A DNA stretch of 64,000 nucleotides, taken from Altericroceibacterium indicum. GTDB lineage: Bacteria; Pseudomonadota; Alphaproteobacteria; Sphingomonadales; Sphingomonadaceae. The position numbers and the translations under genes were made by a program. The stretch lies in the NCBI RefSeq assembly GCF_009828105.1, contig NZ_WTYQ01000005.1, forward strand, positions 124,001 to 188,000. Reading direction: 5' to 3'. Below the pieces are notes generated by a model. That model was not told the DNA's origin and searched no databases. It was given only the letters and a program-made list of their open reading frames with translations. Within the stretch, counting starts at the first letter, position 1; each line of letters opens with the position of its first letter. Shown piece by piece: positions 34,518-44,793 of the stretch.

Positions 34518-34627
34518 GGGTTGGAGCCGATAAAGCAGGATGCGGCGAGTGGAAACCGCTTTTAACGAAATTCTTCCTGCTCAGAAGGCTGATTCGCTAT
34601 GAGGTAGCAAGAGCTGTCAGGAAGGGC

Positions 34628-35323
34628 TCAGGCCGCTTCCTGTTCTTCATCACCATCGCGCAGAACATAGCCACGTCCCCAAACTGTCTCGATGTAATTT
34701 TCACCGGCGCAGGCTGTCGAAAGCTTCTTGCGTAGCTTGCAGATGAAGACGTCAATAATTTTGAGCTCAGGTTCATCCATCCCGCCGTAGAGATGGTTAA
34801 GGAACATTTCCTTGGTCAGCGTAGTGCCTTTGCGCAAGGAGAGCAGTTCCAGCATGGCATATTCTTTGCCGGTCAGATGGACGCGGGCACCATCGACTTC
34901 GACGGTTTTAGCATCAAGGTTAACGCATAGCTTGCCGGTCCGGATAACGCTTTGCGAATGCCCTTTGCTTCGGCGAATAACCGCATGAATACGGGCAATC
35001 AGTTCATCACGATGAAATGGCTTGGTGACGTAATCATCAGCGCCAAAGCCAAAGCTGCGGATCTTTGAGTCCAATTCTGAAATACCCGAGAGGATCAGAA
35101 CAGGTGTTTGCACTTTGGCGACGCGAAGCTTTTTCAGCACATCGTAGCCATGCATGTCGGGCAGGTTCAGGTCGAGCAGGATGATATCGTAATCATACAG
35201 CTTGCCCAGATCCAGGCCCTCTTCACCCAGATCGGTGGAATAAACGTTAAATCCCTCACCATTAAGCATCAGCTCAATAGCTTTTGCAGTGGTCGGCTCG
35301 TCTTCAATCAGCAGCACGCGCAT
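34628..35323 (-). CDS. ctrA: cell-cycle response regulator CtrA
   Basis: A 231-residue OmpR-type regulator. The receiver domain has phospho-acceptor Asp51 ([15 protein letters not shown]) and Lys in Y-V-T-K-P-F. The C-terminal winged helix includes [14 protein letters not shown] and [12 protein letters not shown]. These sequences are hallmarks of alphaproteobacterial CtrA, which controls the cell cycle, motility and gene-transfer functions. The hydrophobic C-terminal degradation signal of Caulobacter CtrA (ending Ala-Ala) is partly kept (E-E-Q-E-A-A). Confidence 0.96.
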   Translation of the reverse strand: MRVLLIEDEPTTAKAIELMLNGEGFNVYSTDLGEEGLDLGKLYDYDIILLDLNLPDMHGYDVLKKLRVAKVQTPVLILSGISELDSKIRSFGFGADDYVTKPFHRDELIARIHAVIRRSKGHSQSVIRTGKLCVNLDAKTVEVDGARVHLTGKEYAMLELLSLRKGTTLTKEMFLNHLYGGMDEPELKIIDVFICKLRKKLSTACAGENYIETVWGRGYVLRDGDEEQEAA

Positions 35324-35408
35324 TGGGATACCCCCTTATTGCTTCGTGATAACGCTTCGTTAGAAAGCGTTCTCCCCTGTTAACCACGTCATGTCTGAAC
35401 AAAAAAGG

Positions 35409-35423
35409 TTAATTATACGTAAA
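35409..35423 (+). promoter_or_regulatory. CtrA-box-like half-site pair upstream of ctrA
   Basis: TTAA-N7-TAAA lies 86 bp before the ctrA start, one mismatch from the TTAA-N7-TTAA consensus. CtrA autoregulates in Caulobacter, so this is plausible, but A/T-rich matches occur by chance. Confidence 0.35.
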
Positions 35424-35489
35424 GCACTAAAATACGAGGTTTTTGCGCGTTTATCTCAGAAATTGTTGCGGGCTGGAGCGCTGTTTCCC

Positions 35490-36968
35490 TCATTCGCAGC
35501 GGGTCATGCTCAGCTTTTTTTGTCTGCGCCGCTGCACGGAGGATCCGATTCCGATGGCTTCGCGATATTTCGCCACTGTGCGTCGTGCCAGATCAAAACC
35601 CTTTTCGCGCAACAGTTCAACGAGCTTGTCGTCTGACAGAATACTCTTGGCGTCTTCTGCATCGACCAGAGACCGTATCTGCGCTTTCACCGCTTCAGCC
35701 GAGACTGAGCTTTCACCATCGGCAGAAGACACGCCGCTGGTGAAGAAATATTTCAGCTCAAAAGTCCCTCTTTGACAGTGAAGATATTTGTTGGAGGTCA
35801 CGCGGCTGACTGTTGATTCGTGCATGTCTATCTTCTCAGCAACGGTTCGCAGAGTGAGCGGTTTTAGCTTTGAAACACCGTGCCGGAAGAACCCATCTTG
35901 CTGAGTTACGATCTCCGCCGCGACCTTCAGAATGGTCTTCTGGCGTTGATCGAGTGCTTTGATCAGCCAATTGGCATCCGCCAGCTTTTCATTAAGCCAG
36001 CTTTTAGCGTCGGATTTTTGGCAGTTGCCTCTCAATTCGACGTAATAGGGGCGATTGACGATCAGGCGGGGCAGCGTTTCCTGATTGAGCGAAATATTCC
36101 ACCCATGGTCGCGGGCAGGGGCTATTAGAACGTCCGGAACGATAGGTGCGCTGGTGCCACCGCCAAATTTCATGCCCGGCTTGGGATCGTAATTGCGCAA
36201 TTCTGCGAGCATGTCGGCAAGGTCTTCATCATCCACCCCGCACAAACGCTTGACTTGCGCGAAATTGCCTTTCGCCACGAGGTCAAGATTGTCGAGCAAA
36301 CGTGCCATACACGGATCATAGCGATCAGCATCGCGTGCTTGCAGCGCGATGCACTCCCCCAGAGACCGTGCACCGACCCCTGTGGGATCGAGCGATTGAA
36401 TAAGGGCCAGTGCTTCCTCGGCCACCTCAACGGTAATGCCTAGCTCCAACGCAGTTTCGCTGAGCGGCGTATGGAGATAGCCCGCGTCATCGATTTGGCC
36501 GATCAATGCTCGCGCTACAAAGGCAATCTGTGGGTCGCTGGTTACTAAAAGTAATTGCGCAGTCAGATGTTGGAAGAGAGTTTCTTCTTCTGCACTGCGC
36601 TGTTCAATGTCAAAGGCTTCGCCAGAACCGCTACCATTGAGTTGCGCGGACCAGTCTCCGGTATCTTTGTCGTGATCCAGTGCAGTGGGGTCGATGTCGA
36701 GCGGAGAATCCGCCTCTCCTTTCCCCTGCAATATCAGTTCATCGGACGAAGGCGTGTCTGGTGCGGATTCGCCATCGTTATGAACGTTGTCCAGCACCTC
36801 AGATTGTAAATCACCACTTTCGAGAAGCGGGTTGTTGTCCAGCGCATCACCGATGAAAGCTTCAATCTCTAGGTTAGATAGAGCCAGCAGTTTGATCGCC
36901 TGCTGCAATTGCGGCGTCATGACAAGCGACTGACTTTGCCGCAAATCGAGGCGTGGAGAGAGGCTCAC
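35490..36968 (-). CDS. rpoN: RNA polymerase sigma-54 factor
   Basis: A 492-residue protein. The Gln-rich region I (L-D-L-R-Q-S-Q-S-L-V-M-T-P-Q-L-Q-Q-A-I-K-L-L) is at the start and an acidic region II follows. The core-binding and HTH domains are complete. The RpoN box A-R-R-T-V-A-K-Y-R is near the C-terminus. It directs transcription from -24/-12 promoters with enhancer-binding proteins. It is downstream of lptB, the usual pairing in Proteobacteria. Confidence 0.96.
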   Translation of the reverse strand: MSLSPRLDLRQSQSLVMTPQLQQAIKLLALSNLEIEAFIGDALDNNPLLESGDLQSEVLDNVHNDGESAPDTPSSDELILQGKGEADSPLDIDPTALDHDKDTGDWSAQLNGSGSGEAFDIEQRSAEEETLFQHLTAQLLLVTSDPQIAFVARALIGQIDDAGYLHTPLSETALELGITVEVAEEALALIQSLDPTGVGARSLGECIALQARDADRYDPCMARLLDNLDLVAKGNFAQVKRLCGVDDEDLADMLAELRNYDPKPGMKFGGGTSAPIVPDVLIAPARDHGWNISLNQETLPRLIVNRPYYVELRGNCQKSDAKSWLNEKLADANWLIKALDQRQKTILKVAAEIVTQQDGFFRHGVSKLKPLTLRTVAEKIDMHESTVSRVTSNKYLHCQRGTFELKYFFTSGVSSADGESSVSAEAVKAQIRSLVDAEDAKSILSDDKLVELLREKGFDLARRTVAKYREAIGIGSSVQRRRQKKLSMTRCE

Positions 36969-37074
36969 CGATTATATTTCCGTGCAGCAATCACGTGCTC
37001 GAATACGGTGTGTCTGAGAAAGGGGGCAAGACATGTGTCGGCGCGCCGCAGATGGATTTCACGCCGCCATGCCA

Positions 37075-37887
37075 TCATAGAGCAAAGCTCTCACCCAGAT
37101 AAAGCCGGCGCACATTTTCATCAGCAACCAGTTCCTCAGGGCTGCCTGCGAAGAGCACTTGGCCACCGTAAATGATGCAGGCGCGGTCCACGATATCGAG
37201 TGTTTCACGAACGTTATGATCCGTAATGAGCACGCCAATGCCGCGATTCTTCAAATCGATGACCAGGTCACGAATATCGCTGATCGACAGGGGGTCAATC
37301 CCGGCGAATGGCTCATCAAGCAGCATAATGGAGGGTTTCGCTGCCAGTGCACGGGCGATTTCGCAACGTCGCCTTTCACCACCTGATAAGGCCATCGCCG
37401 CGCTGGTGCGCAGGCGAGTGAGGCCAAATTCATCAAGCAGACGTTCGAGTTCAGAAGCCCGAACATCCTTGTCTGGTTCGACCATCTCCAGCACGCAGGA
37501 GATATTCTGTTCGACCGTCATGCCGCGGAAAATCGAGGTTTCCTGAGGAAGGTAGCCCAGCCCTAGAATAGCACGCCGGTACATTGGCAGTTTGGTAACA
37601 TCTTCGCCATCCATCAAAATGCGACCACTGTCGGGCCGTACCAGCCCCATGATTGAATAGAAGCAAGTGGTCTTACCCGCACCATTTGGACCGAGCAGGC
37701 CCAGTACCTCGCCTTTTCCGACCGACAGTGAGATATCGGTCAAAATAGGCCGTTTATCGTAGCTCTTAGCGATGGAGACAACTTCCAGCCCGCCTTGCGG
37801 GATAGGAGGGGAGGCGTTGGCATGAGCCTCTGCCATGCTGTGGGACAAGGATTCCTTGTCCAGCGTGGAATGGTCGAGCGTGGTCAT
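37075..37887 (-). CDS. lptB: LPS export ABC transporter ATP-binding protein
   Basis: About 270 residues with Walker A G-P-N-G-A-G-K-T-T, signature L-S-G-G-E-R-R-R, Walker B L-L-L-D-E-P-F-A-G-I-D-P and switch I-T-D-H-N-V-R-E-T, the last typical of LptB. It powers lipopolysaccharide extraction with LptF/LptG. The start is uncertain: ATG 37887 is used here; a TTG at 37935 and an ATG at 37833 are in frame, and the first ~30 residues are an unusual low-conservation extension. The usual lptA/lptC neighbours are not upstream. Confidence 0.93.
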   Translation of the reverse strand: MTTLDHSTLDKESLSHSMAEAHANASPPIPQGGLEVVSIAKSYDKRPILTDISLSVGKGEVLGLLGPNGAGKTTCFYSIMGLVRPDSGRILMDGEDVTKLPMYRRAILGLGYLPQETSIFRGMTVEQNISCVLEMVEPDKDVRASELERLLDEFGLTRLRTSAAMALSGGERRRCEIARALAAKPSIMLLDEPFAGIDPLSISDIRDLVIDLKNRGIGVLITDHNVRETLDIVDRACIIYGGQVLFAGSPEELVADENVRRLYLGESFAL

Positions 37888-38082
37888 AAATTCAATCTTA
37901 GCACTTGTGAGCAGGGATTGAACCCAATTTGGCAAGAAACGTGCATGATGAACGCGAATGCAGCTCTTCGCGGCATTGGCACTACCCGTCTCAACAAGAG
38001 GAGTGACCGCGATCTTTCTTGTGCAATGGGAGTTAGAGTGGAATAATCGTTTCGAATATAATGGGATACAAGGAGACGGCTT

Positions 38083-38460
38083 ATGAATAATGTCGCCCGC
38101 CGTTCACAAGAACGGACGCCCGTGGCGAAGGTGAAGCGCGATTGGCGAAAACGAATGAGCGACAATGTCGCTTATGCTCTCCTTGCTTATACTGGACTCC
38201 AGATTTTCGTTACAATGCATGCTGTTAAGAGCGGTCATGGTTCGATTCTGCCCTATTTTGCGCTGGTCGTGCTGGTTGCAGCGATCATCCCCGCCTGTCG
38301 AATATTTGAACGACGTTGGGATAATCTCACTGACGAAGAGGCCGTTGATCCAGCATTCTCCGCGCCATTTCACCGTGACCGAGCAGGTTTGTGGCTCTGC
38401 GCCATCGGCCTCCCTTTTGGCCTGACCTTGATCTTTAAGGCTGCTGCGGCGCTTTTCTAA
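38083..38460 (+). CDS. hypothetical inner-membrane protein
   Basis: A 125-residue protein with a basic N-terminal ~25 residues and three hydrophobic segments (about 32-48, 58-75 and 103-124). No motif was recognised. It lies between divergent lptB and pmbA. Base use resembles the surrounding core genes, and the open frame has an ATG start, so it is probably a real lineage-specific gene. Confidence 0.7.
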   Translation: MNNVARRSQERTPVAKVKRDWRKRMSDNVAYALLAYTGLQIFVTMHAVKSGHGSILPYFALVVLVAAIIPACRIFERRWDNLTDEEAVDPAFSAPFHRDRAGLWLCAIGLPFGLTLIFKAAAALF

Positions 38461-38550
38461 CGGGTTTAATCCTGCATCTTCCAGGGGGTTGTTTACCTGC
38501 TCGCTGGAATCGCTAGGACAGTGCGTTCACGCCGAGACAGGACCAACCCG

Positions 38551-39897
38551 ATGTTAGACCCCGCAATTGCGCAGGAACGCTGTGCAGCCCTTCTTGACCT
38601 TGCGCGAAAGAATGGGGCCGAAGCTGCTGACGCGATGGCTGTAGGCAGCATGAGTGAGAGCGTTGAAGTGAGGCTGGGCAAGCTGGAAAGTGTGGACCGC
38701 TCAGAAACCGCAGATATCGGTTTGCGCGTTTTCGTAGGTTCGCGCTCTGCATCCATTCATGCCAGCGATCTGACCGATGTCGCTTTGGCAGAGTTGGCAG
38801 AGCGAGCTGTCTCCATGGCGAAAATCGCCCCTCTGGACGAATATGCCGGACTTGCTCCTGAAAACCGTCTGAGCCATGCACCATTTGCTGATTTTGACCT
38901 GAATGACCCTTTTGAACCTTCCCCGGAATGGTTGCGGGAGCAGGCATTGCAAGTCGAAGATGCAGCCAGAGCAGTGGTAGGCGTCACTAATAGCGAAGGT
39001 GGTTCGGCGAGTTTTGGTAAAAGCTGCGCAACCCTGGTGACCAGTCATGGTTTCAGCGGGACTTCGGTTGGCACAAGCCATTCTATCAGTGCTAGCGTTA
39101 TCGCGGGGGAGGGTGCCTTGATGCAGCGTGACTATGACCATAGCGTTATGCGTCATGCTGAAGATTTGCCAGACTGTGCCATCATCGGGAAAACCGCTGG
39201 AGAACGGGCCGTATCGCGATTGAATCCGGGGCGTTTGAAAAGCGGACATATGCCTGTCGTATTTGATCCAAGGGTTGGCGGATCATTGATAGGGCATCTG
39301 ATCGGCGCGATGTCCGGCCCCGCGATTGCCCGGCGGTCCAGTTTCCTGTTGGGGCGTGAAGGTGAGGCCCTGTTTCCAGAAGGCTTGAGAATCCTCGATA
39401 ATCCTCATCGCAGAAGAGGCTTGCGGTCTCGAGCATTTGATGGGGAAGGGCTGGCGACAGCACCGCGTGCCTTGGTCGACAATGGCAAGGTTACCGGCTG
39501 GCTCGCAAGCTGCGCTTCGGCTCGGCAATTGGGAATTGAACCGACTGGCCATGCATCGCGTGGAGCAGGAGGAGCGCCGGGAGTCTCAACCAGCAATGTC
39601 CATTGTGAGCCGGGTGACCGCAGCCGGGATGAGCTTATTGCTGAAATTGAAGATGGCGTGCTCATCACTGAATTATCCGGGCAAGGCGTGAATATGGTGA
39701 CCGGTGATTACAGCCGGGGAGCCTCGGGTTTTCGCATCACCGGTGGCGAAATTGCCGGGCCTGTCACGGAATTCACTATCGCTGGAAACCTCATTGATAT
39801 GTTCGCTGGTTTGCAACTCGCGGATGATCTGCGCATGATCCGATCGGTTAACGTGCCGAGCATGAGGGTTGATGGAATGACGATCGCGGGAGAATGA
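38551..39897 (+). CDS. pmbA: metallopeptidase-family protein PmbA/TldE
   Basis: A 448-residue TldD/PmbA protein with the N-terminal alpha-beta domain (V-E-V-R-L-G-K-L-E-S-V-D-R-S-E) and C-terminal domain ending with G-V-L-I-T-E-L-S-G-Q-G-V-N-M-V-T-G-D-Y-S-R-G-A-S-G-F. TldE/PmbA partners the TldD metalloprotease in maturation of modified peptides. The ATG at 38551 is chosen; the frame also has a GTG at 38521. The stop overlaps the MscS gene. Confidence 0.92.
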   Translation: MLDPAIAQERCAALLDLARKNGAEAADAMAVGSMSESVEVRLGKLESVDRSETADIGLRVFVGSRSASIHASDLTDVALAELAERAVSMAKIAPLDEYAGLAPENRLSHAPFADFDLNDPFEPSPEWLREQALQVEDAARAVVGVTNSEGGSASFGKSCATLVTSHGFSGTSVGTSHSISASVIAGEGALMQRDYDHSVMRHAEDLPDCAIIGKTAGERAVSRLNPGRLKSGHMPVVFDPRVGGSLIGHLIGAMSGPAIARRSSFLLGREGEALFPEGLRILDNPHRRRGLRSRAFDGEGLATAPRALVDNGKVTGWLASCASARQLGIEPTGHASRGAGGAPGVSTSNVHCEPGDRSRDELIAEIEDGVLITELSGQGVNMVTGDYSRGASGFRITGGEIAGPVTEFTIAGNLIDMFAGLQLADDLRMIRSVNVPSMRVDGMTIAGE

Positions 39898-41303
39898 CGA
39901 TGCGGGTCGCGGCCTGGATTGCGGCGGTTTTACTGGGTTTCTCCGCTGTTTCTGCGCAAGCTATTTTACCATCGGTCACTACGGGGGGCAGCGAGCCAGC
40001 ACAGGCAGAAGCGGCACCGGTCCAGATCGAAACCGAATATCAGTCTGGCAAAGACGAGCAGATCGCCAGCCGCATTTCCGGAATTTTCTCTGAAATTCCA
40101 AGTCTTTCCGGGATTGTGCCAGAAGTGCGGGAAGGCGTCGTGACGCTTTCAGGCACTGTTTCCGACCCGGCGGACAGGGTGCGGGCAGAGGCGATTGCGG
40201 CGCGGGTTTCCGGCGTTGTGACGGTAGAGAATCGTGTTACCCGCGATGTTTCGGTCGATAAGGGGCAGGCTTTTCAGAGCCTTTCTCAGCGTTTGACCAA
40301 CCTCTGGCATCTTGGCCCGCTCGCCGGAATGGCCATTCTCGTGGCGCTTATTATCGGTGCAATTGGCTATGCAATCGCAGCTTTCCGCGGGTTTTGGGAG
40401 AGGGTGACACCCAATGTATTTCTCTCTGACCTGATACGCAGCGCGATACGCTTTATTTTCGTCGTCGGCGGGGTGGTGGTCGGTCTCGATATGCTGGGCG
40501 CAGGGGCGCTGCTCGGCGCGGTTCTGGGCGGTGCGGGCGTGGTTGGCATTGCGCTGGGCTTTGCGATGCGGGACACGATTGAGAATTATGTTGCCTCGCT
40601 GATGTTGTCACTGCGGCAACCTTTTCGGGCTAATGATCATGTGCTGATTGAGGGGATGGAAGGCAGGGTTATCCGCCTTACGAGCCGGGCAACGATCCTG
40701 ATGACATTGGACGGAAATCACCTGAGAATTCCGAACTCTACGGTCTTCAAGGCGGTGATTTTGAACTACACCAGAAACCCGCAACGCCGGTTCGAATTCG
40801 TGTTGGGGATCGATGCGAATGATAGCCCTGATGAGGCCCGCCATTTGGGAGTTAAAATATTAAAATCAATAGATTTTATCCTCGACACTCCTGAGCCATC
40901 TGCAGTGGTGGAAGAGGTTGGCGATTCCAATATTGTGATCCGTTTCATGGGCTGGCTGGATCAGGAAAAAACCGATTTTCAGAAAGGCCGCAGCAGGGCC
41001 ATTCCGGCGGTGAAGGACGCGTTGGAAGATGCCGGTTTTGCCCTGCCTGAGCCCATCTACCGCTTGCGGTTTGATGTTGGCGGAAATCCTTCACCGGAGC
41101 TTTTGGCCAGCCTCTCTACCAGCACTGCAGAAGGACACAAGGGAACACAAGCGCGCCCAAAGAGCACGAAAGAGATGCCAAAAGCCTCTGAAATCACGCA
41201 AGATGTCGTACCCGAAAATGAGGTGGCTCAAATGGTCGATCGGGAGCGGGCTAATGCCCCTTCGGAAAGCGATTTGCTCGATTCTCGTCGCCCGGTCGAA
41301 TAG
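39894..41303 (+). CDS. mechanosensitive channel (MscS family) with periplasmic BON domain
   Basis: A 469-residue protein. After a signal peptide (ending S-A-Q-A), a BON domain lies at about residues 50-118 (V-R-E-G-V-V-T-L-S-G-T-V-S-D-P-A-D-R). Membrane helices follow, with the MscS pore helix G-A-G-V-V-G-I-A-L-G-F-A-M-R-D-T-I-E-N-Y, then a cytoplasmic beta domain (R-I-P-N-S-T-V-F). The C-terminal ~65 residues are charged and low in complexity. It starts within the pmbA stop (ATGA); a second ATG lies at 39900. It releases solutes on hypo-osmotic shock. Confidence 0.9.
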   Translation: MTMRVAAWIAAVLLGFSAVSAQAILPSVTTGGSEPAQAEAAPVQIETEYQSGKDEQIASRISGIFSEIPSLSGIVPEVREGVVTLSGTVSDPADRVRAEAIAARVSGVVTVENRVTRDVSVDKGQAFQSLSQRLTNLWHLGPLAGMAILVALIIGAIGYAIAAFRGFWERVTPNVFLSDLIRSAIRFIFVVGGVVVGLDMLGAGALLGAVLGGAGVVGIALGFAMRDTIENYVASLMLSLRQPFRANDHVLIEGMEGRVIRLTSRATILMTLDGNHLRIPNSTVFKAVILNYTRNPQRRFEFVLGIDANDSPDEARHLGVKILKSIDFILDTPEPSAVVEEVGDSNIVIRFMGWLDQEKTDFQKGRSRAIPAVKDALEDAGFALPEPIYRLRFDVGGNPSPELLASLSTSTAEGHKGTQARPKSTKEMPKASEITQDVVPENEVAQMVDRERANAPSESDLLDSRRPVE

Positions 41304-41538
41304 GCCGTTGATCAGCCTCTACCGCGCAGCAAGATTTTTGCGCCACGGCCCTTTTACCAACCACACAAGGCACAGCAGCGCAACTATTGGTAGTCGGATA
41401 GCTCTACCAAACCCCCTTTGGTCATTTTCACCTGTCCGGATTTTCTGCTCATTATCGCACCCAATTTTTGTAGGAGGCTAATGAAGCGGAAAAATAATGG
41501 CTAAATGGACAAGCGTGCAATGCAAGATTTCTCAAAAA

Positions 41539-42596
41539 TTACATTTCAAGTTCCGTAATTCGGTCCATTATGTCTTTTTCAAATTTGTAGAGGTCAACAG
41601 GCCCTGAAACAGAGTGTCTTGTTTCCTCTTTTCCGGCAAAAGTCCCAATATAACGAGCGGTAGGGCTGTTGAAGTGGAGACGAATAATCGTTTTTCGATT
41701 GTTGTCGTCAAGCAGTACTGCGCAATATGACTTAGCATCCCGCATGACGATACGATCAGGGCTAATGACTCGTGAACCAATGGCGCGGACTATATTGAAA
41801 CCGTCTATTTCGTCCTGTGTGGTAATGACGCCGTCACTGTCCGTTTTTGCCGCGGTTGAATCATTCTCAGAATCGACAGGATTGGACGCTTGGAGGGCTG
41901 ACGTGAGGCGTTCGTTCACCTTGTCGCGGATATGCGAGCTGATCGATGTAGTCAGGAGCTTCTTGAAGCTTTCCTTGATGGTAGCTGTGAGATGTCCTTC
42001 GTGAATTCTCTTTGCAATCAGGCGAGTGAATTCATCCGATGGATCACTGAATTCCTTTTCCAGTTCCTTGGCCACCAAGCTTTGCATTTTTAAATTACCA
42101 GCTTCAGTGACAATCGTCTCAATATCAAAATTGCCTTTTGTAAAATTCGATAGAGTTCGAATGTCTGCTTTCTTCAGCGCATCCATTTGCAAAGTGAAAA
42201 ACGGCTTTGCATCCATCTTATTCGGAGTATCGATATCCGAGAAGAACTTGAACACTACGCCGTTGGTCAAAATCGCAACACGCGCCTCTGTTACAGAGAA
42301 ATATCTAAAGAGTTGCGACGCGTGGTTTAGGCTAAGCTCAGAACTTGCAGGCTTGCACTCAACGAGGATGGAGACATTCCCATCATTGCAGATAGCATAG
42401 TCAACCTTTTCACCCTTCTTCGTGCCTACATCACAAGTGAACTCCGGAATCACTTCGCTGGGTTGAAAACATTATAGCCTAGCGCTTGAAGGAACGGCAT
42501 CACCAAAGCGTTTTTAGCCGCTTCCTCAGTAAGTAGAACCTCGCGGTGCTCGCGTATAACTTTCGTGATTTCGGATAGTTTTGCTTCCAATTCCAT
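41539..42596 (-). pseudogene. HsdR-N-like PD-(D/E)XK restriction-type protein, frameshifted
   Basis: From the ATG complement at 42596 the first ~48 residues read M-E-L-E-A-K-L-S-E-I-T…G-Y-N-V-F-N-P-A, then meet a stop. Inserting one base near 42457 restores E-V-I-P-E-F-T-C-D-V-G and the main frame (304 residues to 41539). The nuclease core V-D-Y-A-I…S-I-L-V-E-C-K is a PD-(D/E)XK motif. The family resembles the N-terminal domain of type I restriction subunit R found alone on phage and islands. A real frameshift or a base error are both possible. No methyltransferase is nearby; it interrupts core genes. Confidence 0.75.
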
Positions 42597-42680
42597 ATCA
42601 TCCCTCTGCAGCGATTCGCTAATCGTAGAGGGTGATGATTAAGGTGCAAATTATTCTTCCGGTTGATTTCAATTTATGAT

Positions 42681-42729
42681 TTTTTACAAGAAAAGGGCCC
42701 CGGAAACCGGAGCCCTTTTCTTGTAAAAA
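42681..42729 (-). terminator. strong bidirectional terminator downstream of ppa
   Basis: A 49-bp inverted repeat has arms ACAAGAAAAGGGCYCCGG on both sides of a short AAA-centred loop and A/T tracts at both ends. It serves ppa on the minus strand and the other side for rightward transcripts. Confidence 0.88.
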
Positions 42730-42740
42730 GCTGTAAAGCC

Positions 42741-43286
42741 TCAGCCCTTTGCGGCAATAGCCTGTTTTTCGCGTTCGATGGCTTCGAGCACGATCTTCTT
42801 GGCGTCTTCCGCGCCGCCCCAGGTGCCGACCCGGACCCACTTTTCAGCTTCGAGATCTTTGTAATGGGTGAAGAAATGTTCGATCTGCTTCAAAACGATA
42901 TCGGGCAGATCGCCCATTTCCAGCACATGGCTGTAATAAGGGAAGGTTGAATCCACTGGTACGCAGACCAGCTTTTCATCGCCGCCATGTTCGTCTTCAA
43001 GGTTGAGCACGGCAATCGGACGGGCGCGTACGACGCAGCCGGGGACGAAGGGGCTGCGGGCCACCACCAGCGCGTCCAGCGGATCACCATCGGGTGAGAG
43101 TGTGTGCGGCACGAAGCCGTAATTGGCCGGGTAGCGCATCGGTGTGTGGAGGATACGGTCCACGAACAGAGCGCCCGATTCCTTATCGAATTCGTATTTC
43201 ACCGGCTCACCGCCAGTGGGGACTTCGATCACGACATTGAGGCTTTCAGGCGGATTATCGCCGGTCGGGATGAGGTCGATGCGCAT
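42741..43286 (-). CDS. ppa: inorganic pyrophosphatase
   Basis: A 181-residue family I soluble pyrophosphatase. E-V-P-T-G-G-E-P-V-K-Y-E-F-D-K lies at about 21-35 and the metal signature D-G-D-P-L-D-A-L near residue 65. Hydrolyses PPi to drive biosynthesis. Length is usual (about 175-180 residues). A strong terminator follows. Confidence 0.96.
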   Translation of the reverse strand: MRIDLIPTGDNPPESLNVVIEVPTGGEPVKYEFDKESGALFVDRILHTPMRYPANYGFVPHTLSPDGDPLDALVVARSPFVPGCVVRARPIAVLNLEDEHGGDEKLVCVPVDSTFPYYSHVLEMGDLPDIVLKQIEHFFTHYKDLEAEKWVRVGTWGGAEDAKKIVLEAIEREKQAIAAKG

Positions 43287-43557
43287 GGTTTTTGAGTTTC
43301 CGAACAGTTGTTGTGAATGACGGTGAAAGCAGGTGGCCGGAGGGCCGATCTGTATAATCGCCTATTTTGCTGCACTGCGTAAAGCAAGAGTGTGCATTTT
43401 GCGAGCGTCTATTTGGTAGAAAAGCCGTTCAATGTGCCCTTTCGTGCGGCAGGCAAAGGTTAACCAGTGGCAAAGGTGGAGGTAATTTTGCCAGCAGCCG
43501 TCTTTTCGTTTGTGTGATTAGCGCCTAAAGCCCCCGGTAAATGGAAGATATGGCATC

Positions 43558-44793
43558 ATGAGCAGCATCAAAACTCCCAAGCCCGTGCGCGGCACGCAGG
43601 ACATTTTCGGCGCAGAAGCAGAAAGTTTCGCCCATGTCACCGCGACATTCGAACGCATTCGCAAGCTTTATCGCTTCCGCCGTGCGGAAATGCCGGTGTT
43701 TGAGAAGTCTGAAGTGTTCTCCCGTTCACTGGGTGAGACGACCGATGTGGTCTCCAAGGAAATGTATTCCTTCCTCGATCGCGGCGATGAATCGCTGACC
43801 CTGCGGCCGGAATTTACCGCCGGCATCGCGCGGGCCTATCTGACCGATGGCTGGAAGCAATATGCCCCGGTGAAGATCGCGACCCACGGGCCGCTGTTCC
43901 GTTATGAACGGCCGCAAAAGGGGCGCTATCGCCAGTTCCACCAGATTGACGCTGAAGTGATTGGCGCGGCCGAACCACAGGCCGATGTGGAACTGCTGGC
44001 GATGGCGGATCATCTGCTGAAAGAGCTGGGTATTTCGGAAGGCGTTACCTTGCAGCTCAACACGCTGGGTGATGGTGCGAGCCGGGAAAACTGGCGTGCG
44101 GCGCTGGTGGAATATTTCCGGGCACACAGGTCAGAACTGTCCGAAGACAGTCAGGACCGGCTGGAGCGCAATCCTTTACGGATTCTCGACAGTAAAGACC
44201 CACGCGATAAGGTCTTCACCGCAGATGCGCCGAAGATTGATGACTACCTTTCTGCTGAGGCGCAGGATTTCTTTGCGCAAGTGACCTCTGGGCTCGATGC
44301 TGCTGGTGTTGCCTGGGAGCGCAATTCTGCTTTGGTGCGCGGGCTGGATTATTACCGCCACACCGCGTTTGAATTCGTGACCGATCGGCTGGGTGCGCAA
44401 GGCACTGTGCTGGGCGGGGGGCGCTATGATGGCTTGATGGAATCGCTTGGCGGCCCGGCTACGCCTGCTGTTGGCTGGGCGGCTGGGATCGAGCGGCTGG
44501 CGATGTTGCTTGAAGCAGAGCAGGAACTGCCTTTCGATGTCATGATCGCGGTTGAGGATGATGCGGCTGCCACCTTCGCCTTTGGCAAATTGAACGCCTT
44601 GCGGCGCGCCGGTATTGTGGCAGATATTGTCGCTACCGGTTCACCCAAGAAGCGGTTTGATAAAGCGGTGAAGTCAGGTGCTGCACGGATTGCCGCGATT
44701 GGTTTTGCGGATGGTGTTGCCACGGTGAACATTCGCGGTGACAATACGGATGACGCGCTGACGCAGGCCATTCAGGCGATATTGGCCCCATGA
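43558..44793 (+). CDS. hisS: histidyl-tRNA synthetase
   Basis: A 411-residue class II synthetase. Motif 1 region is P-V-F-E-K-S-E-V-F; motif 2 is [16 protein letters not shown]. The histidine-binding loops are [14 protein letters not shown] and the C-terminal anticodon-binding domain follows. The stop overlaps the prfA start (ATGA), giving a translation-gene operon. Confidence 0.96.
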   Translation: MSSIKTPKPVRGTQDIFGAEAESFAHVTATFERIRKLYRFRRAEMPVFEKSEVFSRSLGETTDVVSKEMYSFLDRGDESLTLRPEFTAGIARAYLTDGWKQYAPVKIATHGPLFRYERPQKGRYRQFHQIDAEVIGAAEPQADVELLAMADHLLKELGISEGVTLQLNTLGDGASRENWRAALVEYFRAHRSELSEDSQDRLERNPLRILDSKDPRDKVFTADAPKIDDYLSAEAQDFFAQVTSGLDAAGVAWERNSALVRGLDYYRHTAFEFVTDRLGAQGTVLGGGRYDGLMESLGGPATPAVGWAAGIERLAMLLEAEQELPFDVMIAVEDDAAATFAFGKLNALRRAGIVADIVATGSPKKRFDKAVKSGAARIAAIGFADGVATVNIRGDNTDDALTQAIQAILAP

